This document shows positions 38,501 through 51,239 of a DNA stretch of 64,000 bases, piece after piece. The first letter of the stretch is position 1. Each line of letters opens with the position of its first letter. This DNA is from Prochilodus magdalenae (lineage: Eukaryota; Chordata; Actinopteri; Characiformes; Prochilodontidae). Both the position numbers and the translations under genes were made by a program. Below the pieces are notes generated by a model. The model ran no database searches. It saw only the letters and a list, made by a program, of their open reading frames with translations, and was not told the DNA's origin. The stretch covers positions 219,001 to 283,000 of the forward strand of contig JAMWET010001656.1 of the NCBI GenBank assembly GCA_024036415.1, written 5' to 3'.

Positions 38501-41500
38501 CTGATGGTTACAGTGCTCCATTCTAAAATGCTGTATGACACAACAAACAATTGCCCCTTCACATTTTTATAGTAACAACATTACTAACTTGCTACTTATG
38601 AGTATAATTCTATTTTATTCTCTTATAAAATTATGCCTGTGGGAACCTTACACAGTATTGTAAATGTTTCACCTGAGATAGAACAAATTTCCATAAAAGA
38701 AATTATTTATTTATTTAGTGTTAATGTATTTTCAAATGTCCTTGAAAATGTCAACAGTTTACTACATAATTATTACAAAATTCAATGTTGTTATGTGAAA
38801 GCAATAGCAATGTGTTGCTAGGGGGCGATAAATATCCCCAAACACTTGAAAGAAAATAGCCTCAACATTAGTTTTGTGGCTGTATTGTGCAAGTTTACTT
38901 GTGTCACTGATAGAAACTTAGTTTTGTGGCTGTTTTGTTCAAGTTTACTTCATTGTTACCGATAAGAACTTAACAGTTTTGTGACAGCTGTTCCCTTAAA
39001 AAGGTTTGTTGTGGTTTAGTCTGTTTGTTTTGTTTGTTGGAGAAAGTTAGTCATTTTAAATCACCATCACTCCAAAATGCAAAAAGAAAATCTGGTGAAG
39101 ACTGTTGGAAACTACAGAAACAGCACATTGTTTAAGGGTGGAACTGAATTGTGGCTGAAATAGTGGTCTAACTCAGATTTTCCTGCTGATGGTGAATGGA
39201 CTCCTACAGAATGTAAAACAGCTTTAGGTTATGGTCTCAAGCATGCCTTAGTTAAGGAATGCCTACATGTAATAAAGCAGTGCTGAAAGTATAAGCTTAG
39301 ACAACTGGAAGGTAAGCTAGAGGAAGCTGGGGGGAAATTCTAGAGCTAACCTCCAAATGTACAAAAGCATAAGACAGCTGCCATGAATGCTCAGAGAACA
39401 TCAGGAAAACATCAGGAGTCACTGACAGAGAGGTTGAACAACAGCATACTAAGTGTAAAAGTAAGTCCCCTCCTCTGAGTCAGCCATGCTACACGGAGGA
39501 TGAAGATTCTCTAGTGTTGGCTAGGCTGTAACAGTAAGGCAGTGATGAGACCAATCGTTATTAGATCTTATGAGGTATTTAATAAAGGTGGTGAAGTTAA
39601 GGAAACCATTCATACATCCAAGGGAAATTAGACTTGATTTCACTGACCTTATGGAGAAAAAAAATTATCTTTATGCATGCTTGTAGCCATAGCAAGTCAG
39701 CTCCTCAACATAACTGATAGTAGAAAGCTTGCTGTGTTGGATGGCTTGGGTAACAGTGGTCAGGATATTGATAAAGGCCACTGACTGAGAGCAAATAACT
39801 AAACAACTGCTGACAACGAAAAGTGGAATCAGCTGCAGAATAATGTAAAAGTATTAAAAGAAGTTTAGTTTTTTATTGTGTTAAAAAGTTATTGTGGAAT
39901 TGACACCTTCAACAGTGATGCTATTGATGGTACAACTGATGGTCCACATTTTGGACCACTGCTCAACCTATTACAATCAGACCTTCAACAAGATCTGTTG
40001 ACTACACTTTCAAAACACTTCGAGTGTAATTTAGAACCCTGCCATGTCCCACTATGTCTTCATGTACTCAGAGAGAAGAAGCCTAACTTGGGTTTTAGTC
40101 ACAACATTTCTAACCCAAAGAAAGACAAGTTGTCTGAGTGTTACTACTGTCATAAATTTGATCACTGGGCAAGGAGCTGTCATAAAAAGCAAACAGATAA
40201 GCACAAAAAGAGTTTGATGGGGAGCCCAGCAAGAAATCCCTTTGCAATTTAACAGGTGAAACCAGCAGGAAACCTTTGTCAGGGAATTTCACATGAACAG
40301 TTATCTTTGATATTCAGGAGCATTGAGGGACTCACAGAACAGTTGTCTTTGGTAATAAACGCCATAGAAGGACTCCTGCTTTTACCTAAGATGTGCTGGT
40401 GCTGTGGTTTATCTTTGTGTTTATTTGAGCAAAGCCTAGTCTTTTTGTTGTTGTTTATGTGAGATACATTAGCTCTTTTTGTTTTAATTTGTAAGCAATG
40501 GATATGAGGGCATCTGTTGCATCCGAATGGTTCTGTTGTTGTGCTTTTGTTGTGAGATTTTTAGACTTATGTTACTCATGTGGGCCTTAAAATGCTTAAA
40601 GGTAATCAAGCTATAGTCTGACCGGCAACAGGGCTTCTCTAAATTTCGATGCAACAGTTACTTCCGATTTTTTTTGGACCAATGGGCGCACAACATAATT
40701 CCAGGTCAATGGGTCATGGTAAGGAAACACGATAAACCATCCCTAAATCCTAGGTTGTTTTGATTTACTAACTTAGCAGTGAAAAGTGAAGGGAAGAAAA
40801 CATGGATTCGCTGTAAGGTTGGGTCTCCTCCTCGGAATTATGTTTCAGGGTCAGTAAGAGAGAAGTCAGGCAATGTACAGAGCCTCAAGGAAGAATTATG
40901 ATATTTTGTATATCACATTGACGTTTAAAGATGGAGCCACAACACTGAAGATCTGAGCATATGTTCTGGATGATTTAGTGAATCAGGGAGAACTGAGTGT
41001 CTTCAGGATCCTTAACACTGCGAGATCCTAACAATGAGCTTTAGAGTAAATACATGGGCTTGTGCACGCATGTCCAAATCATCCTTAAGGTGATACAATC
41101 AGCCCCATAACCCCCTCCTTCTCACCTCGATCTTCCTTATCTGTATTTCTTCATCTACCCCTCTTTTTTGTTCCCACCTGACCCTTACCTCTTAAATCCA
41201 TGTCAGATTGAATCACACTGAGCCAGACTGTACAGGACTGACAACCTAAACCTGGTGCCTGTGTATGACTCTGCAAGCACGCGAAAAACACTGATCGACT
41301 GATCAAGCAAACTGTACTCATACATCTCTGACTGTGTAAATAAACACAACGCTGAATCTCATCGACAGTCTCCTGACTCCACATTCTTCCAGAACACCCA
41401 AATTTCTAACACACTAATCACTGCTGTGGGAAGATGTTCTCTAGAATTGAATTCCATATTACACCACTTTCAAACCAGTGCGCCATTCCACGTATTAATA

Positions 41501-44500
41501 ATTTCCCACTGGTGTAGCCCACTTTGCTCTGTGGATCAATCTAGTTCTGTAACTCTGAGGCGAGGTGTACCAAGTATTTCTTTGTGTGATGTTTTGTTCA
41601 GCCAGTGTCTGAACTGTCTTTTCTCCCACTTGTTTGGACCATCTATGGGGAGTTGTCCACCCACATGGGCCCCTGGCCTCTGCATTGCAGGAGTGTGTCC
41701 ATGCCTGTGGCAGTTTGATTAAGGCTGTTTGGTGTTAAAACGAGCTGGAACCACAGCATTATGGGTGGCGGATATGGCAAATATGTAACATCACAACATT
41801 TCAAAGAATTATGTGTCAACAATGGCAATGTTTTGTTTTTCTATCTATAATTGTTGTATTAGTAAAAAAGCATGGCATTTGTAAACAACAGACAACATAC
41901 TATTTTTTTCTTCCCCTTCTTTTGCACCCAACTCTCATTAGTAAAGTTTGAATGATTACCTCAAATACAAAACAAACTGAATAAATAAATAGAATGAATG
42001 CATTTTAAAAATTGCAAAGAGCAGTACAAAACAAGGTCACCTCTTGGATTTAACTAAGCAAATGAGTAAGAGCCTCGCATTTGGTAATTACTGCATGGGT
42101 GATTATGTTTTAGCTGGGAACAGGTTATTTAACCCTAACTGACGCAGTGAGTAGCTCCTCATTTGTTAAACTATGTTAAAAGACTCATTCTGTGGTCGCG
42201 AAAAAGATGTTAATCTGTTTCAGAAGGGTCAAATTAACACGGATCATGTAGCATGAAGGGTTTGTCTTATACACTTTTAAAAACCAACATAGAGGATAGA
42301 ATATATGTACAGTGTACCAACCATGCAATTAAACAGCTATTTTTGCATTCAAATAGCTCTTTGAGTATTAATGGTTCATATTCAACCAAACCATTCAGAG
42401 AAAGAGAGCTGATCTGTTTTTGAGATTTTGTTTTTTTTAGCTCAAGATTTTTTAAGCTGGATCAGACCCAAAACACCAACAGTGAAGCCTTTGAAACTCT
42501 ATCTGAAGCTTTTGCAATCATTTTACTTCAGTGCACACTGCACTGCAAAATATCCTATTATGTAAGAGAAAGAGGAATTACTATATTTTTGATATTCTTC
42601 ATCATCACCTCAATAATGAAAGCTAATACTGATCAGCTCTGAGAGCAGCTTTGTGTTGTCTCTTATGATAGTAATTATTTTATCTTGAGGGAAATTGGAA
42701 TATATCTCCTCATTCCTTTAATCTGGGGCAAGAGAAAATAGCTGGTAGTGAAAAGGATGCCTTCTTATTGATCAGGCTATGACTCGTTCATCAGCTCTGG
42801 GGAGGAAGGTATAGCTTTATGGACGTCTCTCCTGACACATAGCGAAGCATGTGTTTTAATTTGGAAACAAAAAGATCTATTAAAGATGAGATTTTATTGT
42901 TCTATGCTGGCAGCCAGTCAAGCTTTACAAGTTTTCTGCGCAAAAAACAATGAAAAGTTTTCCAGTATGGGACTCAGAAGTGTGCAGAAAACCTCTGAGA
43001 CAGCACTGCAGCATTACCACAAGCATGTTATCTTCTGCAGCAACATACACACCCTAAAGCATCAAGGCGTGACAGCTAATGCCGAGTACCTCTGAGCCTG
43101 TGGAAGACCTTTAAACTTGCAATTTTAGGCTGTTTTTAAGATCAGGATGAAAGACTGAACGATGTCAAAGAGCCCATTCAATCAGATAATGTTGGGGTTT
43201 TTTGATCAAAATATTTGAATCTCTCAAGAACTGAAGCAAAGATACAGCTGTAAACAGCATCGTTTCTCTCCTTACAAGCTCTCCGCTTCATCGCTTTCTT
43301 TCTACATCAGCCTTGAGGAGAGATGAGAGCAGACACTCTGTTTAGTGCGAGCACACAGGCTGATACTGTACAGCAGTAATAAAGGCAAAGGTTAAGGGGA
43401 CAGTCTGTGATGCATGTGCGCATTCTCCCAGGCCCCACCCCTCTCTCGCCTCTTCAACCCACCATTTTCCACCAACCCTTAAATAGCTGTTTGAAGCCAC
43501 ATTATTCAGTAAATCAAATTGACCATTTTTGTCCTACCACAAAATTTTTTTAACAGCCAAGGTAGACAAAAGCACAGAATTCAGAAGGCAAGGTGGCTGC
43601 GTAGGGTCGGGTGATTTGTTGAATGTATTGATGTAAAGCAACATTGTGAATATTGTAGGGATATTCCAGTCCTTAAATATTCAAATAGATAAAGAACTTG
43701 ATCAAATGGCATAGTAGATAAAACCCCGACGTGCACATGGGAAACCACCATTTTAAACATCTCTTTATTTTTTTTAACTCATTTGCATTTATTAAGGTTG
43801 CCAAGTTTATATTATAGTTCTTGGCTGTGATGGCTGTGATTTCTGTTTTTAACTATGTGATGCACTTTTTTCCATTTTCCAGTATTGATAAAAGTATATC
43901 ATACAGTGTCAAAAAACAATGTTTGACCTTGTGTAAGGTCTGGAAAGTGTTATTTAGGCAATCTGTTTGCTCCATTTTAATTCTTTAAGAATAAACGTTC
44001 TTACATGTTAGTTATAACAAGGCAATATTGGGACCTAACATTGCCTGATTTCGCTACATGAGGAATAGGGGGAAAATAGCGTACATTAAAAATGAGCTGA
44101 TATACTCTTTTAACAGGTGGAGCCATGCATGGTCATCCTACCTTCTCAAAAGTTACCTTGACAATTTTAGTTCAGAGTGAACATTCTTAAGCAGGCCAGC
44201 AGCAAATTTGTTTCTGCACCTAAAGCATACATGCAAATTACATGTTACTCTCAAAAAACACCCATGTGCACAAATTGCATTTGCCTTATTAGAGGCGATA
44301 CAAGTGAAATTAGATATTAGTTCGGGGGAGAGTATGCCATGGCAGAAATACTAGTTGCAATTAACTTCTTGTTTTTCACTGGGAAACTTTGTTCTTTGCA
44401 GCTTTTGCAAAGAATCCGTCTAAATTACACAGATTTCTGTGACCTCTGCTTACTTCCCTAGAGGCTCACTACAATGATACACTCGTCTCCTACAAAATCT

Positions 44501-47500
44501 CTGCTGTGAGGCTGCGGAAATGAAGCAGCACTAATGTGCTCTGCCTCCCCTGTGGAGGAGGGTGTGTATGCACACATGTGTGCGTGTGAGTGATTGTGTT
44601 CTTTACCACTGTGTTTTATGTGTGAGCAAATGTGTGTTATGTGTAAGAAGGTGAAACATAGAATAAGATAAACAGAGAGTTGTTACTGTATTTGTATTTT
44701 AGGGGTGCAACAGTGCATCATGGCACAACATATGACAGATTCTATTAGCTGTTCTATTATGTGTTTTATGCAATGTTGTTACACTGTTTGTATACCAAAA
44801 GGTTGGACTTTACCTCTTAAACTATGGGGGCTTATAAGCAGAATTCCTCGGAGCCACATAAGTAATGGTGTTTTTCCACTATGCTGTGTGGTACTTTAAA
44901 GTTACCAGTACGTGATGACACTTTTGTCTTTCCACTGCCAAGTAACCTGATTGCACATATTAATTTTAGTTACTGCTTTTGCTGGGGTTTGAGGCATGCT
45001 GGACCAGAACGTATGGATGGAGATAGAGACCAGTGCTTGTTGAAACATAACCATTACACAATTACCATTTCTAGATGGCCACCAGTTCTAACAACATCAC
45101 TATCCAAAATTGTTGTAAGTAAAAGTCAGTCTTAAAAATAAAGGTACCAAAAACGATTATTTGTGCAATGACCTCAAAGAATCCAATGTGGTTCCATCAA
45201 ATCATCTTTGCAAAGGAGATGGGTGAAATATGAAGAACCTTCTTTTAGTTTTATAATCTCTGTGTGATGGCCTTTTTAAACAACATGAAATATGTTGGTT
45301 TCATCTGTCAGCGTTTCTCTTGAATTGTCTTTGGGTCAGATGTGCACAAAGGGGTGACAGAAGACTGTAATGGACACACTGGTAGTGTCCTTGAAAACTG
45401 TCAGAAAGTGGGCTGCATTTCATACCTGTATTCGCAAGATTCTTCTGATTGCAACATGCAGAAATGCGATGCGGTCCAGAAATGCACCTCACCTACTCGG
45501 CACTGCAGGTTTTGGAACACTGCTCTATAATATTTAATTGGAAATCCAGGATAAAGAATCTAAACATGTTCATTCTGTATTGGTTATTTTGATGCTCTCA
45601 TCTTTTTATTTCTGTCAGGATCTGGGGAGCACTGGTGGGCCTCCACGAAACTGGAAGGGCATTGGCATTGCCATGGTTGTCATCCTGGTCGTCCTGTCAC
45701 TTGTCAGCCTTTCAATCGTTATCTTGACTCCTGGTAAGAGAAATATAAATGTTGGTAAGATTAAAGCGAAAACAAAAAAGAAAATAGGATTAGGAAGAGA
45801 AAACAGGATAAGGGTATGTGAGAATGTAATATTAGGGGGAAATAGGGCACGTAACCAAGGAAGGAAAAATAAGAGTCCGGAAACAGATGACTGTAAAAGG
45901 AACAGAGGAGGTGGATGTGGAAGAGGGATAACATTATGAAGGGGGTGGTTTGTGTAAGATATATAAGCAGAGAACAGTTGTGTAATCTATTCATTCACAC
46001 AAACAAATGCACAATGATACAGAAAATATGACAAGGACAAAAACAGGTCAGACAGCCGCACATTTGTCTTATTTAGCCAAACATCTAAAAGGCTTTTTTG
46101 CCCTGGAAATATTGTATGATGTTACAGTTATTTCCCTCTCTTTAGTGTGTTATATAGCTTTTTCTGACTTTCAGAATCAGACAGTGGTTCAACTAGAGCT
46201 GTTGTCATTGTAAGAATAGACAGTGATGCGGTGCAGTCTAATCAAAGCAGAGTGGGCAAGCTGATCAATTGGAGCAGAGTGGATTATGTCGGTTCAGACA
46301 TAGGATCAATACAGATGTACAGAAAAATATTGTGTCTTAGGTGAACTTAGCAAATAAATCTATTCTAGTGAACCCCAAAAATAAAATTATGAACATTGAA
46401 AACGTATAATAAGTTTCTTTTAAGATCAGCTGTATTCCTTTGTACAAATCCTGTAAATCATTTAGTATATAGAATATGCATTGTATATACAGTACACATT
46501 TGAACCAAACAGAAAAAGACACCACTTTTGTGCTGTTTTATAATGGATATTGTTTTACTGTGACTGCTGACTCTGTGTTCTCTTTCTTGTGTGGGAGATG
46601 AGTCTCACCTTCTTCTGCATTCCCGACTCACTGTTGAGGACTTGGAGAGTGAAGAGTTTAAAATTCATGACCCTCGTGCAGCCTGGCTCAATGGTAAAGG
46701 CTCAACAAAGTGTGCACACAGTGATTAACACCAGTCCTGCAGAGTGAATAATAGGAGATAATTTAGACCGGCTTGACTTCTTTAAATGGATTTACCTAGT
46801 ATTTTGCTGGGATGACCAAAAAAATTGTTTGTTTAAAAACTTAAAGAATTTCAGATACACATTGGCTATTAGAAGAGTTTTTCATTGCTTAATGAATGTT
46901 TTTTAAGCCTACCTTGTTTCTTTAAATAAATGGTTCATTGTTATTTAGTGTACATCCACAGGAGATGGAATTAAAGGTGAGAAACGGGCCCCGTTTAGTA
47001 AATAGCTGTTTTTCAGTGGTGCAGTTTCCAGGAGGAAATGGAATTGGCCCTACTGCAGCTAAAGGACTGCTTGTTGACCATTGTTGAATGTTGTGTCCTG
47101 CAGAGAATGAGTTGGTGCTGTGCACTCAGGAAGGTCATGTTCTTATCCACAACTTAAACACCAACCTGACCACCACCCTACTGGACAACAGCACCATGGT
47201 GAGTTACTCACGCATGTACACATTGGTACTATTGATCCAACACATTGATAAAACCTAGCCACCAGACTGACAAGCCTGGTCAAAATCAGGACACCACACA
47301 CATCAATAAATGTCTCAAATGGACATATCCTCTGCTGCTGTTGCTCAACCATTACTCCTGGACAACAGCACTCTAGTGAATTACACCCCCCTGGAGCAAG
47401 TGAAGGGACCCAGATGTACGACTGCATTGATTTGCCTATATTTCCAAGCAGTCACAGACAGACTGAACAGAGAAGTAGCCGGGTAGAAGCAGAAAACTGA

Positions 47501-50500
47501 ATTCAAAGACAATCACCCCCCCCCCCAAAAAAAGCAAGAAAAAAGTAGAGGGGGGGCATTTTAAAGCTCTGACAGTTTAATCTCTTATTCTTTCTCTCTT
47601 TGCTTCTGTCCTTGCGTTTGCTGTTTGCACCCCTAACACACAGCTTCAAAGAGACTGCTTTAGCAGGAGCATCACTTTGAACGCTACGGCTGGGTGACAC
47701 TGAGAGACTTATGTGGGTCGTTGCCTCTGAGCCCAGCACAAGCCGCTTCTCAAAACAGCAGAAATCTTTTCACTCAAACGCCGCAAAAATCTCACAATTT
47801 ACCACACGTGCCACACAGACTATTATTCCCTACAAACGGATTTTAATTTGGCTCCCTACCCGATTCTACAAAAATTACCCCATGCTCTGCAATGTTAGGA
47901 TGGTAAGGAGTAGGGCTGTACCCGGATTCGCCTTTTTTGCATAGCTAATTTTGAGTACTCAACCTCTCATTTTTTCTTCTTCAGGATCTGATGTCCATGA
48001 AGTTCCAGGTGTCAGCAGATAAAAGATTTATTCTGATGGCTTACAACATTCGTCCTGTAAGTAGTATACAGTATTTAACACAACATGTTGTATTTTGGCT
48101 TGTGTGCTATGACACTGTACTGCAGAACATCTCTGCACAAAGAATTAAATCGTATGATTGTTAAAAACAACAGTTTGTCTGCTGTAAGCTACAGTTACAA
48201 CACACTCCTAATCTGCTGTCATAATAGTAAAGGGGCTAAGGAGGAGCCAGCAGGAGATGCCTCTATACATGGAGTGCTGCAGTCTGTTCAGCATTAAAAC
48301 CTGCTGTTTGTAAATAGGAAGCGTGCAAGGAATTAAATATTCAGACTCAGCAATAGTGGAATAGAGGCAAGAAGGGGAGAGATGAGATGAGCAGAGAGTG
48401 AAATAGAAAAAAATAAAAAAAATACAGAGAAGAGAGAGAAAGAGAGAGAGAGAAGATTAATATTAAGAAAGAGAGGTAGGGCAAGAGAGAGGCAGACAGT
48501 GACTATTGAAAGTGGGCAGGAGAGAGGGAGAGAGTGTGGGGGCTGGGAGTGATGGTCTGAGGAGAATGGGGTGGTAAAGTTGGAGCGGTAATGAAATCAC
48601 TGTGGCAGTTCAGCTCTGAATCATAATGAGGAACGAGCCTGAGCCAAGGCTAGCAGGGGGCTTTAGTTAAAGGCGCATTAAACGAATCCAGAGACGACGA
48701 CGGAAATAAACAACGTGTAGAATATTTGTCTGTGCAGCCACAGCAGGATGTGAAGCTGATCATCTCCCAGCCGACCCAGTGCTTGTGTAAATAACTGTTT
48801 CTGTACTAAATTGTTTTCTCTCTTCCCAAAGGAGAGTGCTGGCACTGGATTGCTATTAATGCCAGTAATAAAATAAGATGGGGAGCAGAATTAGAGGACA
48901 AATAATCCCTCAGCTCATCGTATTGCCTTTAAAATCTATTTATAAATAGCGGTACAATGATGGATTCTTTGGAGAAGCCGGTGTTTATTCTCTGAAGAAC
49001 CTTTCAGTGAATGGTTCTTTAAAAAATATATTTGTAAATAACATGTGCAAATGCAAAGAACCTTTTTAAAGTTTAAAGAATCTCTATGTCATATAAAACT
49101 TCTGCTCCAGTGAAAGATATTTTTCCTCATATCACACATCCAAGCAAAGCTAACCCAACTAACACATCAATCGTCATATTATATTTTTTTTATTTTTACT
49201 TTGGATAAAGTGGGAAAAAAATATTACTTTTCAATAAATGGTTTGCCATTTATGGCCAAATGATGGCCAAATGCAGCATCAGCATTTGAAGGACCTGTCA
49301 GCGTGGGAATTAGTTCAGCCAGTCCAGTGTTAACTATCTAACGTAACGTATCTTAAATATTTTATTATATTCTTATTTTTGCTGCAGCATTATTTTTATT
49401 TTGTGGAATCAACTCTTAAACTCGCAATCCAATTGTGTTACATAAAATCAGAAGCATAGTTAAAATATCTGTTTTGTCAATTAACAGAGTCACACATTGG
49501 CTAACACTGTACTGGGTGATAATGCATTTGCCCCAAGAGTAGCGTTATGCTGTCCTGAACTTGCCATGTATGGCTGTGGCATTACCTGGAATCGAACTTG
49601 CAATTATAGAGCCACTACCTAAGCCAGCAGTATACTTCAAATGAAAACGTGTTTCTGAAGCAAAAGTCACACAGTGGTTTGAGTTCCTACGGAGCAGCAT
49701 GCACAAGTTGCTAAACTGAGCCTCCATTCACCATGTTGTTTGTTTTGAGACCTCACTCTTACTTTGATTGTTCTGTAGGTAACATTGTTGTCTATCTAAC
49801 AGTAAGTGGGTCTCTAGTGGTGCTGAGTGTCAGAAAGACATACAGTGTTGCTTGAAAGTTTATTTATTATTTTGATCAGTATATATTGTCTTATACAAAT
49901 GATCAGTATATAATTACATTGTTTTGTATTCAGCTATTGAAGTAAGTAATCAAACATTTCTTTGTTGGCAAAAGAAGCTCTGCTTTCCAGAACTGTTGAC
50001 CGGCCCTGCACATAGACATGAAGGAATGATTTTTTTTTAAAAAGGATCCACCTTCTGTTTAGGTTTAATTTATGAACTGATGTCACTGATTCTGATTCAC
50101 CTGTAGATTTTTTTTATACAATCCAGAAGCGGCATTAAGTTATGCCAAGCTGTCTGTGTCTAATAACAGTCTAATAACATAGCCTTTATGTTAAAGCCAT
50201 TTTCATTGGAAGAAGGCTTAAGGTAAAGGTAACTATGGTTCAGAATTTTGCCTGACAGTGAAGAGCGCAAGCTCATGAGAAATTATTTCAGAACCGCCTC
50301 CAGACATATTTTCTTTGGCTGATAATGTTTTGAAGTCTTGACTAAGATATGGCATACTCTGACACGTGTGGTAAACCATGCCTGGATGGTGAAGAACTTG
50401 GTTGATTTTTTTGAAGGTAGGATTGCACTCACACCTGATTGTCATCCAATCTATTGAATCTCATAGAAGTGATCACTCTAGAGATTCACCTACGTTTGCC

Positions 50501-51166
50501 AACAAAGATATTTACTATCTTCCATGAAGTGATGAAAGTTAGAGATCTGTTGTATCTTTTGAAGGTCTGATCATGGTGTATTTTAGGTCACATTTAAGTA
50601 GAAATTCACAAAATGATAAAGGGTTACAAACTTTAAAGTTGAATGTTCAGTGGTGGTTTAATACGGGTTAGTTAATGTGTTGTTTGAAGTATACTGCTAA
50701 CATTTGACAATTAAACCAGTCAGGAGTGGAACTTTTAGTCTTAACACCCCCATATTACAAACACGCACTACCAAATTATTGCATGTAGATAATCAACACT
50801 AGGTTATTGTAGTGGTATGTGTATGTTTCTGTGAATCACTGTTCCATATGTATGCATATTCATTTAAGACCAGCACATTTTCTGCCACTTATGAGTAGCT
50901 GCTTTAAGGATATTTTTTTTCACCTGTGTGTATGTGTGTTCCCTGTTTCTTGCTCTCTTACTTTTGCTCACTCTTTTTTTAATTCCGTATTTTTTCTTGT
51001 CCCACTCCTCTCTCCGTATGTGTTCTTCACTGTCTTTGTTCTCTCTTTCTCTCTCTCTCTGTCTTCATCGCCTTTTCTCAATTTTCCTCATCCCCAGAGC
51101 TTTACTGCTGACTGAAGCAGTTTGTTGCAAGCTCAGGCAGTAGCAGAGCCATAAAGAGAGAGACAC

Positions 51167-51239
<73 letters not shown>

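Noticed and set aside
38865..38970. CRISPR-like direct repeats
   Set aside because: Only two adjacent diverged copies with no spacers, in a vertebrate intron.
45538..45939. 133-codon single-exon gene
   Set aside because: Only 45619-45733 is real coding (DPP-like exon 2). The rest reads into flanking intron past a good GTAAGA donor.
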